A stretch of DNA of 64,000 nt, from assembly GCF_014200375.1 (NCBI RefSeq), contig NZ_JACHBP010000001.1, positions 1,736,001 to 1,800,000 on the forward strand, given 5' to 3'. Shown here one piece after another: positions 16,265-24,487 of the stretch. This stretch comes from Terrimesophilobacter mesophilus. Its GTDB lineage: Bacteria; Actinomycetota; Actinomycetes; Actinomycetales; Microbacteriaceae. Every line of letters starts with the position of its first letter. Position 1 is the stretch's first letter. The position numbers and the translations under genes are program-made. The notes below the pieces were generated by a model. The model was given only the letters and a program-made list of their open reading frames with translations. It was not told where the DNA came from and made no database searches.

Positions 16265-19094
16265 TCGTGCTCCCACAGCTCTCGCACACGTAGCACGAGC
16301 CGGAGGGACGCATCTTGACACCGCATGACAGGCACAGCGGAGCATCCGCCACGAGGCCCTGCTGAGCCTCGAGCAGTTGCGCGCTCGAGTGCACCGCCTC
16401 CGGCGCGGGTGGCATGGTGGCAGCAGGCGAGGTGGCGGGTGGCACGACCGCGACGGGCGCATCCTCGGTGACAGCCGCCGCGGGTGTCTCCTCGGCCAGG
16501 TCCGCCGTTCCGGGTTGCGGTGGCGCGTACTCCCCCGCGTTCAACTGGGCCGTGCGCTCAGCGGTCGTGTACACGCCGAGGCCCGCGCGGGTCTCGTACG
16601 GCAGGTGGTCGAGGGCCAGGCGCCGGAAGATGTAGTCCATCATCGACTGGGCGATCCGGATGTCCGGGTCGTCGGTCATGCCCGCCGGCTCGAAACGCAG
16701 GTTCGTGAACTTCTCCACGTAGGTCGTGAGCGGCACGCCGTACTGCAGGCCGATCGACACGGCGATGGAGAACGCATCCATGACCCCGGCCAACGTCGAG
16801 CCCTGTTTGCCGAGCCTCAGGAAGATCTCGCCGAGCCCGTTGTCGGGGTAGGAGCCTGCCGTCAGGTAGCCCTGGGCGCCGGCGACCGTGAACGAGGTGG
16901 TCATCGACGGGCGCGTCTTCGGGAGGCGGCGGCGAACGGGTGCGGCGTGCTCTGCCGTGGTCGTCGTCGCGGCGGTCTCCCTCTTGCCGTCGGAGAGCGG
17001 CTGGCCGACCTTGCAGTTGTCGCGGTAGATCGCGAGGGCCTTGAGGCCGAGCTTCCAGCCCTGGTAGTAGACCTCCTCGACCTCGTCGATCGTGGCCGCT
17101 TCCGGCAGGTTCACGGTCTTGGAGATCGCACCGGAGAGGAACGGCTGCACGGCCGCCATCATCCGCACGTGCCCCATGGGCGCGATCGAACGCCGACCCA
17201 TGGCCGTATCGAAGATCTCGTAGTGCTCGGGCTTCAGCCCCGGCGCATCCACGACGTGGCCCTTGTCGGCGATGTATTCGACGATCGCCTCGACCGTCTC
17301 CTCCGGGTAGCCGAGTCGGCGCAGGGCCCGCGGGATGGTCTGGTTGACGATCTGCATCGAGCCGCCACCGACGAGCTTCTTGAACTTGACGAGCGAGAAG
17401 TCCGGCTCGATGCCGGTCGTGTCGCAGTCCATCATGAAGCCGATCGTGCCGGTCGGTGCGAGCACGCTCGCCTGGGCGTTGCGCCAGCCGTGCTGGGCAC
17501 CCATCTCGATGCCGCGCTTCCACTCCTGCTCTGCACGAGCGTGGATCGTGCCGTCCATGGCTCCGAGCGGATGCAGTTCGTCGTTCGCCGCCGCGTGCTT
17601 GCGCATGATGCGCTCGTGCGCCTTCGCGTTGCGGGCGAAACCCGCATACGGACCGACGATTCCCGCGAGCTCGGCAGACCTGCGGTAGGACGCCCCCGTC
17701 ATGAGCGAGGTGATGGCGGCGGCGAGCGCGCGTCCGCCATCCGAGTCGTAGCCGTGGCCGGTCGCCATGAGCAGGGCGCCGAGGTTCGCGTAGCCGATGC
17801 CCAGCTGCCGGTAGTCGCGGGTGTTCGTCGCGATCGGCTCGGTGGGGAAGTCGGCGAAGCAGATCGAGATGTCCATGGCCGTGATGATGAGCTCGACGGC
17901 AGCAGTGAAGGCCTCGACGTCGAAGGTGTCGTCGGCCTTCAGGAACGCGAGCAGGTTGAGCGAGGCGAGGTTGCACGAGGAGTTGTCGAGGGACATGTAC
18001 TCGGAGCACGGGTTCGAGCCGTTGATCCGTCCGGATTCCGGGTTGGTGTGCCAGTCGTTGATCGTGTCGTCGTACTGGATGCCGGGGTCTGCGCACGCCC
18101 AGGCGGCATCCGCGATCTCACGGAACAGCTCCTTGGCCCGCACCGTCTCGATGACCCGGCCATCCGCTCGCGCGGTCAGGTCGAAGCTGTCGTCCTTCTC
18201 CACAGCCCGCATGAACGCGTCGCTCACGCGCACCGAGTTGTTGGCGTTCTGGTACTGCACGGAGGTGATGTCCTGGCCGCCGAGATCCATGTCGAATCCG
18301 GCGTCGCGCAGGACGCGGATCTTCTCCTCCTCCTTCGCCTTGGTCTGCACGAATTCGCGGATGTCGGGGTGGTCGACGTCGAGCACGACCATCTTCGCCG
18401 CGCGCCGCGTCGCCCCTCCGGATTTGATCGTGCCTGCGCTCGCATCCGCACCGCGCATGAAGGAGACCGGACCGCTCGCGGTCCCGCCCGAGGAGAGCAG
18501 CTCGGCGGCCGAGCGGATGCGGGAGAGGTTCACACCGGAGCCGGAGCCGCCCTTGAAGATCATTCCCTCTTCGCGGTACCAGTTGAGGATCGAGTCCATG
18601 GTGTCGTCGACAGAGAGGATGAAGCACGCGCTCACCTGCTGCGGAGATTCTGTGCCGACGTTGAACCATACGGGGGAGTTGAACGAGAACGCCTGGTGCA
18701 GCAGGAGCCAGGTGAGCTCGTCGCCGAACGCGGCCGCATCGTCTGTCGTGGCGAAGTAGCCGTGCTCGATGCCCGCGGCGACGTACTTGTTCACGACCCG
18801 GTCGATGAGCTGGCGCAGGCCCGATTCACGCTGCGGCGTGCCCGGGGCGCCGCGGAAGTACTTCGTGGTCACGATCGTGGAGGCATTGAGCGACCACGTG
18901 GTCGGGAACTCGACGCCGCTCTGTGAGAAGATCGTCTCTCCGGTCCTCCAGTTCGTCTGCTCGACGTCGCGGCGTTCCCACTCGACCTCGTCGTACGGGT
19001 GGATGCCGGGGGTGCTGAATCGTCGCTGAATGCGGAGACCGTTCGCACCCGTCCTGTGCTCCGTCTTCTGCGTGCCGCCGTGCTCGGTCGCCAT
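16251..19094 (-). CDS. nrdJ: Adenosylcobalamin-dependent ribonucleotide reductase (class II) NrdJ
   Basis: Protein of 947 residues. It makes deoxyribonucleotides with an adenosylcobalamin-derived thiyl radical and needs no oxygen. Family stretches include SPQQVSACFILSVDDTMDSI, FKGGSGSGVNLS, the active-site loop NPCSEYMSLDNSSCNLASLN and APTGTIGFMMDCDTTGIEPD. The C-terminal tail has a zinc-ribbon type Cys set (CLSCG, CYVCESCG) that can re-reduce the active site. ATG 19094 has GGGGAGTGGGAG before it; a TTG 51 bases upstream is less likely. Two NrdR boxes lie upstream, and the preceding genes on the same strand import B12. Confidence 0.95.
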   Translation of the reverse strand: MATEHGGTQKTEHRTGANGLRIQRRFSTPGIHPYDEVEWERRDVEQTNWRTGETIFSQSGVEFPTTWSLNASTIVTTKYFRGAPGTPQRESGLRQLIDRVVNKYVAAGIEHGYFATTDDAAAFGDELTWLLLHQAFSFNSPVWFNVGTESPQQVSACFILSVDDTMDSILNWYREEGMIFKGGSGSGVNLSRIRSAAELLSSGGTASGPVSFMRGADASAGTIKSGGATRRAAKMVVLDVDHPDIREFVQTKAKEEEKIRVLRDAGFDMDLGGQDITSVQYQNANNSVRVSDAFMRAVEKDDSFDLTARADGRVIETVRAKELFREIADAAWACADPGIQYDDTINDWHTNPESGRINGSNPCSEYMSLDNSSCNLASLNLLAFLKADDTFDVEAFTAAVELIITAMDISICFADFPTEPIATNTRDYRQLGIGYANLGALLMATGHGYDSDGGRALAAAITSLMTGASYRRSAELAGIVGPYAGFARNAKAHERIMRKHAAANDELHPLGAMDGTIHARAEQEWKRGIEMGAQHGWRNAQASVLAPTGTIGFMMDCDTTGIEPDFSLVKFKKLVGGGSMQIVNQTIPRALRRLGYPEETVEAIVEYIADKGHVVDAPGLKPEHYEIFDTAMGRRSIAPMGHVRMMAAVQPFLSGAISKTVNLPEAATIDEVEEVYYQGWKLGLKALAIYRDNCKVGQPLSDGKRETAATTTTAEHAAPVRRRLPKTRPSMTTSFTVAGAQGYLTAGSYPDNGLGEIFLRLGKQGSTLAGVMDAFSIAVSIGLQYGVPLTTYVEKFTNLRFEPAGMTDDPDIRIAQSMMDYIFRRLALDHLPYETRAGLGVYTTAERTAQLNAGEYAPPQPGTADLAEETPAAAVTEDAPVAVVPPATSPAATMPPAPEAVHSSAQLLEAQQGLVADAPLCLSCGVKMRPSGSCYVCESCGSTSGCS

Positions 19095-19145
19095 CTCCCA
19101 CTCCCCGTCGTGCTGGAGAACCGTCGTTCCCGCTGCCTTCGTCAA

Positions 19146-19193
19146 CCGCCAGATATTGCGGTAGTCAGATCATCTAAGCACCACATATTGTGA
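19146..19193 (-). promoter_or_regulatory. Pair of NrdR boxes upstream of nrdJ
   Basis: Read on the minus strand, box 1 is TCACAATATGTGGTGC (19193-19178) and box 2 is CCGCAATATCTGGCGG (19161-19146). Both follow the NrdR pattern (CAC-ATAT-GTG type) and are 32 bases apart, about three helical turns, as is usual for NrdR. The match is 12 of 16 for box 1 and 10 of 16 for box 2 to the consensus as I remember it. Box 1 abuts the stop codon of the ECF S gene. Confidence 0.75.
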
Positions 19194-20069
19194 TTATCGA
19201 GTGTTCTGGCCGGGTTTAATCGGGTTCGAGAACGAACCAGTCCGCGCGGTACGTCGCAGCGCTCTCAGCACCGGTCGGCCGAGCAGCGCGACGCCCATCG
19301 CGAGAACGATGGCGCGCATCAGGTCCCACCCGAGGGATGTCGTGATGCTGAACAGCGCGAACCGCTGGAGGTTCTCCCACACCGGCGCATCCGCCTGAAA
19401 ACTCAGGGCAGTACCGGCCCCGATCGCGAACGGCCAGAACGACAGGTTCATGAGCTGGCCGTACAGGAAGCCGCTCACGGCGGCGAACGCGGCGAGGCAG
19501 GACAGTTCGCCCGCGCCGCGCATCCGCCGGGGGAGCAGACCGGCGCCCATCCCGATCCAGGATGCCGCGAGCATCTGGAACGGCAGCCACGGCCCGAACC
19601 CGCCGGTCAGCAGCGCGGACGCGAAGAGGGTGACAGAACCGAGGGCGAACCCGAACCCTGCGCCGAACACGCGCCCGCCGAGGATCACGAACAGGAACAC
19701 GAACTCGACGCCGGCGCTGCCGGCCGACAGGGGCCGCAGCACCGCGCCGATCGCGGCGAGCAGGCCCAGCATCGTCACGGTCTTCGCATCGATGCTGCGG
19801 TCGCCGAGTGCGACGAACGTCACGAGGACGACCCCGAGGAGCACGCCGGCGAGCACGACGGGTGCCGCGGCATCCTGCGCGAGGATCGAGCCCTGCCCGA
19901 CCATGAGCGGCCAGGTGAATGAGAGCGCGCCGACCACGGAGGTGGCGGCGAGCGCGACGCTCGTGCGGGCGCCGAGCGGGATCAACCGGACGGTCGCCGG
20001 CCGGGACCCCATGCGGCTGGTCGCCTCGGGGTCGATCCCTCTGCGGTCGATTGCAGTACGGCCGGTCAC
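19194..20069 (-). CDS. ECF transporter S component, probably for cobalamin
   Basis: Protein of 291 residues with about six to eight membrane helices, the substrate-binding subunit of an energy-coupling factor importer (for example VVGALSFTWPLMVG, GAVLRPLSAGSAGVEFVFLFVILGGRVFG, LPRRMRGAGELSCLAAFAAVSGFLYGQLMN). The GTG start at 20069 overlaps the ATPase stop by four bases. Cobalamin specificity is inferred from the cobalamin riboswitch at the head of the operon and from the neighbours nrdJ and the corrinoid adenosyltransferase. CbrT is the name used in lactobacilli for a B12 S component; I do not assign it. Confidence 0.85.
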   Translation of the reverse strand: MTGRTAIDRRGIDPEATSRMGSRPATVRLIPLGARTSVALAATSVVGALSFTWPLMVGQGSILAQDAAAPVVLAGVLLGVVLVTFVALGDRSIDAKTVTMLGLLAAIGAVLRPLSAGSAGVEFVFLFVILGGRVFGAGFGFALGSVTLFASALLTGGFGPWLPFQMLAASWIGMGAGLLPRRMRGAGELSCLAAFAAVSGFLYGQLMNLSFWPFAIGAGTALSFQADAPVWENLQRFALFSITTSLGWDLMRAIVLAMGVALLGRPVLRALRRTARTGSFSNPIKPGQNTR

Positions 20070-21751
20070 GGCGCACCCGCCAGCGTCGAGCGCACATCCT
20101 CCACCGTGAGGAACGGCAGCGGTCGCAGAATGCGGGCGACCTGCGGTGCGAAGCCGGGGCTGGCCGTGAGCACGACGGAAGCCGGCCCGTCGGTGATGAT
20201 CTCACCCTCGGAGAGCACGACGACCCGATCCGCCACCTGCGCGACGAACTCCACGTCGTGGCTGGACAGGAGCACGGCGGTTCCGGATGCCGCCAACTCG
20301 GCCAGCAGAACTCCGAGGCGACGCTTGGCCTCGTAGTCGAATCCGCGAGTCGGCTCGTCCAGCAGCACGACCCCCGGGGAACCCGCCAGCTGGATCGCGA
20401 GCACGAGCGCGAGACGCTGCCCCTCGGAGAGATCACGAGGGTGAACCGAGTCCTGCACACCCGGCCAGAGGCGCCCGAGGGTTGCGGATGCGGTGCCGGG
20501 CGCGGCGCCCGTCGCGTGATCCGCCTCCCGGCATTCCTCCTCGACGTTTTCGAGGTAGAGGAGATCCGCCGGCGCGTGCGGGACGAGGACGATGCTCCGG
20601 ATCCGCGCATCTGGGGCGAGCGTGACCGGGTCGACACCGGCTCCTCGACCGGCTCCCACCGCCGCATCGGGCGGGTCGGCGACCCGCACCGTACCCGCCG
20701 TTCGCGTGCCCGTGCCCTGCAGCGCCCACAGGAGAGACGACTTGCCGGACCCGTTGCGCCCCATGAGTGCCGTGACCTCACCGCACAGAAGATCGATGTC
20801 GAGGTCATCGATCGCGGTCATTCGGCCGTACCGGACCTGAAGTCCGCGAGCATGGAGCGCGAGCGGGGATGTCGGGGTCTCGGTCGAGCCGGATCGGAAA
20901 CGCGGTTTCTCCTCCGACAGTGGCTCACCCTCCTGTGCCGCTCTGAGTCGCTCGCGCAGTGGCCCTGCGACGCGGCGCGCATCGCGGATGGAGAGCGGCA
21001 GCGGCTCCCATCCGGCGAGGCGACCCAGCTCGAGGATGGGCGGCGCGATGGGGCTCGACGCCAGCACCGCGGCAGGCGGCCCGTAGGCGAGCGAGCCATC
21101 CGCATCGAGGCGCAGCACGGAATCCGCGTACTGGATGACCCGTTCGAGCCGGTGCTCCGCCAGCATCACCGTGACGCCGAGATCGTGGACGAGGCGAAGG
21201 AGCGCGGCGAGCACCTCCTCCGCGGCGTGCGGGTCGAGTGCGGAGGTCGGTTCGTCGAGGACGAGCACGCGAGGACCCGCGGTCAACGCAGAGCCGATCG
21301 CGACGCGCTGCTGTTCACCAGCCGAGAGGGTCGAGAGGGCGCGGTGCCGGAGCCGGTGCAGACCGAGCAGGTCGATGACCTCCTCCACGCGTTGCCGCAT
21401 GACCGGTGCCGCTACCCCCAACTGCTCCATGCTGTAGGCGAGCTCGTCCTCGACGCGTTCGGTCACGAACCCGGCGAGCGGGTCCTGTCCGACCACGCCG
21501 ACCGTGCCGGCGAGGTCGCGCGGAGGGTGGGTGCGCGTGTCGAGCCCGCCGACCGTGACGGTCCCGGTCAGGTGACCGCCGGAGAAGTGCGGCGCGAGGC
21601 CGTTCACGAGCCGCAGCACCGTCGACTTTCCCGACCCCGTCGCGCCGACGACGAGGCACAGTTCACCCTCCGCGATCGACAGGTTCACGTCTTCGAGCAC
21701 CGGAGGATCCGCCTCCGTGTACCGGAACGTCACCGCATCGAAGGTGATCAT
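20066..21751 (-). CDS. ECF transporter ATPase, two ABC domains fused
   Basis: Protein of 561 residues holding both ATPase subunits in one chain. Domain 1 has GATGSGKST, LSAGEQQRVAIGSAL and VLVLDEPTSALD. Domain 2 (from about residue 300) has GRNGSGKSS, LSEGQRLALVLAIQL and VVLLDEPTRGFD. It energises B12 uptake with the T and S subunits. The ATG at 21751 overlaps the ecfT stop by four bases. Fused ECF ATPases are common in actinobacteria. Confidence 0.92.
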   Translation of the reverse strand: MITFDAVTFRYTEADPPVLEDVNLSIAEGELCLVVGATGSGKSTVLRLVNGLAPHFSGGHLTGTVTVGGLDTRTHPPRDLAGTVGVVGQDPLAGFVTERVEDELAYSMEQLGVAAPVMRQRVEEVIDLLGLHRLRHRALSTLSAGEQQRVAIGSALTAGPRVLVLDEPTSALDPHAAEEVLAALLRLVHDLGVTVMLAEHRLERVIQYADSVLRLDADGSLAYGPPAAVLASSPIAPPILELGRLAGWEPLPLSIRDARRVAGPLRERLRAAQEGEPLSEEKPRFRSGSTETPTSPLALHARGLQVRYGRMTAIDDLDIDLLCGEVTALMGRNGSGKSSLLWALQGTGTRTAGTVRVADPPDAAVGAGRGAGVDPVTLAPDARIRSIVLVPHAPADLLYLENVEEECREADHATGAAPGTASATLGRLWPGVQDSVHPRDLSEGQRLALVLAIQLAGSPGVVLLDEPTRGFDYEAKRRLGVLLAELAASGTAVLLSSHDVEFVAQVADRVVVLSEGEIITDGPASVVLTASPGFAPQVARILRPLPFLTVEDVRSTLAGAP

Positions 21752-22866
21752 CGCCTCACCGCCACGAGGACAGGGACGATCGCGAGCGCACCGCAGACGA
21801 CGAACGGGAGAGACCAGCCGAGCGGATCATCGCCGGCCATGGCGAGTGACTGCGGCAGGATGGCCGGGCCGACGACGGCCAGCAGGGCGACGGCGACGCC
21901 GCATCCGGAGATCACGTTCTCGCGCGCACCCCAGGCGTCTGGGCGGTAGGTCGTCGTCGCGATGCGGCGGGACGCGATGACCGACCCGACGATCGCGGCT
22001 GCGGCACCGCTGACCAGCAGGGGAACCGCGAGCACGGGTACGGCGAGCACTCGCGGCCCCGACCCGTCCAGCAGCGCGTAGGTGCCCAGGGCCGCACCCA
22101 CGAGCGCCATGAGCAGGAGAGCGATCACCGCCCGACTGCTGCCCCCGTGCACCCTCGCATACCCGCGCGAATCCATGGACGCGGCGAGCGCCATCGAGCG
22201 CTCGAGCGCATCCTCCAGCACGGGCACGGTCGTCGCGGCCACCGCTCGCCGTCCGCTCAGCGCCCTTCCGCGCAGCGCCTGCGCCCTGCGCACCCGGTGC
22301 CAGGACTCCACGAGCTGGGGCGCGAGGGTCATGGCGATGACCGCTGACGTGCCCAGCAGGTGCAGCGAGGCCGGCAGGATCCGAAGGGTTCTCTGCGGGT
22401 TCGTGAGAGCGACCGCCGCACCGAAGCAGACCAGGAGCGCCGCCAGGGCGAGCCCGGCAGACACCGCCGACAGGAGTCCGGATGCCGTCACCGGGCCGAG
22501 CAGCGCGATGCCCCCCGCCCAGTCCGGCAGCGGGATGCGGGGCAACGGAACGAGCACGTCCCCGCCGGTCTTGATGCCGACGAGCACATAGAAGACGACC
22601 CGGATGATCACGACAAAGGCGGCAAGCGCGAGGTAGGCCGGAAACGCGCGGGAGAACGCCGAGCGCTCATGACAGATCCACACGACTGCCACGAGCGCCG
22701 CGAGGAGGATCACCGTCGAGACGATGCCGGGGGATCGAGTCGTGGCGACCGCGATCCCGATGGCCCAGATCCACCAGGACACCGGATGCGGGCTTACGCG
22801 TCGGAACCCGCGCTCGTCGAAGTTCGCGTCGAGTCGCGTGGTCGTTCCGGCTGGTGCGCTCAGCAC
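21748..22866 (-). CDS. ECF transporter transmembrane component (T subunit)
   Basis: Protein of 372 residues with about eight to nine membrane helices. It couples the S subunit to the ATPase. The long coupling helix contains ESWHRVRRAQALRGRALSGRR and the Ser-Arg motif region SMALAASMDSRGYAR, both typical of EcfT. The GTG start at 22866 lies two bases after the DUF4430 gene stop. The extra C-terminal helices make it longer than the usual 260 residues. Confidence 0.88.
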   Translation of the reverse strand: MLSAPAGTTTRLDANFDERGFRRVSPHPVSWWIWAIGIAVATTRSPGIVSTVILLAALVAVVWICHERSAFSRAFPAYLALAAFVVIIRVVFYVLVGIKTGGDVLVPLPRIPLPDWAGGIALLGPVTASGLLSAVSAGLALAALLVCFGAAVALTNPQRTLRILPASLHLLGTSAVIAMTLAPQLVESWHRVRRAQALRGRALSGRRAVAATTVPVLEDALERSMALAASMDSRGYARVHGGSSRAVIALLLMALVGAALGTYALLDGSGPRVLAVPVLAVPLLVSGAAAAIVGSVIASRRIATTTYRPDAWGARENVISGCGVAVALLAVVGPAILPQSLAMAGDDPLGWSLPFVVCGALAIVPVLVAVRR

Positions 22867-22868
22867 CC

Positions 22869-23654
22869 TCAGTCACTCGCTCCCGGACCGCGGTGCCGAG
22901 CGCGCACGGCGAAGATCACGACGAGGGCCACGATGACGGCCAGGAACCCGATCGCGGTCACGGTGAGCGCGAGCCCCTGTGCCGCCTGGGCCCGGGCCTG
23001 TTCGGCGGCCTGGTCGGTGCTCGGCGTTCCGGTGCCGTTCTGGTCGGCGCTGCTCTGGTTGCTGCCGCTCTGGTCCGAACCCGTCTGCGCGGGGCCGGCC
23101 GCGAGTGCTGCGGCGACCTCGGCGGGGGCGATCCCCGGCGGGGTGGTCCCGTCGTTGTACCTCCAGCCCTCGATCTGACCTGGCACGGGGTCGCTCGCGT
23201 CCGCTCCGACCTGGTAGCTCGTCCACTCCCCCTGGGGGGTCGCGTGCCAGTAGGCCCAAAACGACCCATCGAAGGTCTCGGGGCACGGGTCCGGCCTCGA
23301 GTCGATGGCGCACAGGAAGCCGGGCTGCGAGTCGGTCGCCGTGAAGCCGGCCGCGGTGAGCGCCGCACGACCGTCCTGCGGATCGCCCGGGGCGCATCCG
23401 ACCTCGACCGTTCCGCTCTTCCCGTCCACCGTGAGGTCGGAGAAGTCGACGACGACGGTGACACCGTCACTACAGGATGCGTCTGCTGCCACCGCGGCCG
23501 TGCTCCCGACCACGCCCTGCGCTCCCAGCGTTCCGATCGCGATCGCCGCGACCGCGAGCATCCGGATGCCCGGGCGCGCGACGCCCATGCGCGCGTGGCA
23601 GGATCGGCCACCGTTCCCGGAATGAATCCCGCGTACGGAGGTGGACGAAGTCAT
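22869..23654 (-). CDS. Exported DUF4430 (transcobalamin-like) surface protein
   Basis: Protein of 261 residues and the first gene after the riboswitch. An N-terminal signal segment (MLAVAAIAIGTLGAQG) ends near AVAA-DAS. The exported domain has four Cys (SCSDG, VGCAPG, FLCAID, PCPET), probably two disulfides, and a DUF4430-type aromatic core (SFWAYWHATPQGEWTSYQ, then IEGWRYND). A Gln/Ser/Asn/Thr-rich linker and a C-terminal membrane helix (LALTVTAIGFLAVIVALVVIF) anchor it. DUF4430 is related to the C-terminal domain of transcobalamin. Position under a B12 riboswitch suggests it binds corrinoid and passes it to the ECF system, which is inference. Confidence 0.8.
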   Translation of the reverse strand: MTSSTSVRGIHSGNGGRSCHARMGVARPGIRMLAVAAIAIGTLGAQGVVGSTAAVAADASCSDGVTVVVDFSDLTVDGKSGTVEVGCAPGDPQDGRAALTAAGFTATDSQPGFLCAIDSRPDPCPETFDGSFWAYWHATPQGEWTSYQVGADASDPVPGQIEGWRYNDGTTPPGIAPAEVAAALAAGPAQTGSDQSGSNQSSADQNGTGTPSTDQAAEQARAQAAQGLALTVTAIGFLAVIVALVVIFAVRARHRGPGASD

Positions 23655-23754
23655 GGCTGGCCTTCCCGGTGGGGCCGGCGAGCGTGTCCGGTACCGCGGA
23701 GCGGTGGCGGCGGTGTCGTCGCCGGGAGACCGGACTCCGTCACGCAGACCACGG

Positions 23755-23885
23755 CGATCAAGAGTTTCACTGCCCTCCCGTGGCAGGTATCCCGGCTCGA
23801 CGGTTCACACCGTCCTACGGTTGCGGGTCAGCACCGGAATTCGACCGGTTTCCCCTCCGCGGGAGTTGTGCCACCCTGAGTAGGG
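23755..23885 (-). ncRNA. Cobalamin riboswitch
   Basis: Read on the minus strand, the leader contains the conserved core GGGGAAACCGGTCGAATTCC, then GGTGCTGACCCGCAACCGT, and later GCCGGGATACCTGCC, the usual B12 riboswitch order. The receptor runs from about 23880 to 23755 and is followed by about 100 GC-rich bases able to form an expression platform before the ATG at 23654. Adenosyl- or methylcobalamin would switch off the DUF4430-ECF operon. Confidence 0.92.
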
Positions 23886-23903
23886 GTGACTCTCCTCACC
23901 CTA
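23881..23903. promoter_or_regulatory. Palindrome between the riboswitch and the adenosyltransferase gene
   Basis: TAGGGGTGA (23881-23889) and TCACCCTA (23896-23903) are inverted copies with one extra G, separated by CTCTCC. It lies in the divergent promoter area of the B12 uptake operon and the adenosyltransferase gene, so it may be an operator or an RNA hairpin at the 5' end of the riboswitch transcript. Confidence 0.4.
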
Positions 23904-23930
23904 GTGTCGGGGCCGACGGGAGGCCAGAGC

Positions 23931-24482
23931 GTGAGCCGTGTTTATACGAGGACGGGCGACGGAGGCACGACCGGGCAGCTCTACGGCGGCCGAATCGAGA
24001 AGGGCGGCGCACTCGTCGAGGCCCTCGGGGACATCGATGAGGCGGTCTCTGCGCTCGGAGTCGCGCGCGCAGGATGCGGCGACGAACGCATGTCCGAGAT
24101 CCTCCTCCGCCTCCAGCGGGAGCTCTTCGTCGTCGCGGCGGACCTTGCCGTCAACCCGAAGCACCGCGATCGGCTGAAGCCGGGGATCTCGCTCGTCGAA
24201 CCGCAGCTCATCACCGACATCGAGCACCTCATCGACGAGCTCACCGAGGAGCGTCCGCTCAAGCCGGTGTTCCTCGTGCCGGGAACGACACCCCTTGAGG
24301 CTGCGCTCGACCTCGCGCGCACCGTGGTGAGGCGCGCGGAACGCCACACGCTGCGCGCGAAGGATGACGGGCACGTGGTGAGCGAGCCGGTTCGGCACTA
24401 CCTGAATCGCCTCTCCGACCTCGTGTTCATCCTCGCGCGCCGTGCCGCGGATGAGGCGGAGGAGCCCGCAAGCCACGAGTGA
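23931..24482 (+). CDS. pduO: Cob(I)alamin adenosyltransferase, PduO type
   Basis: Protein of 183 residues. It moves the adenosyl group of ATP to cob(I)alamin, giving the cofactor NrdJ needs. The ATP-binding N-terminus YTRTGDGGTTGQLYG, the ALGDIDEAVSALGVAR helix, LVPGTTPLEAALDLARTVVRRAER and YLNRLSDLVFILAR are diagnostic for the PduO/MMAB fold. GTG 23931 is chosen for the GGGAGG six bases before it and the conserved start; a GTG at 23886 would add 15 atypical residues. It is divergent from the riboswitch operon and convergent with sufS. Confidence 0.92.
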   Translation: MSRVYTRTGDGGTTGQLYGGRIEKGGALVEALGDIDEAVSALGVARAGCGDERMSEILLRLQRELFVVAADLAVNPKHRDRLKPGISLVEPQLITDIEHLIDELTEERPLKPVFLVPGTTPLEAALDLARTVVRRAERHTLRAKDDGHVVSEPVRHYLNRLSDLVFILARRAADEAEEPASHE

Positions 24483-24487
24483 CCGCC

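Noticed and set aside
16377-18926. Very long plus-strand open frame opposite nrdJ
   Set aside because: It is rich in Arg, Val and Gly with no family motifs and lies fully opposite a clear NrdJ; long antisense frames are expected at this GC content.
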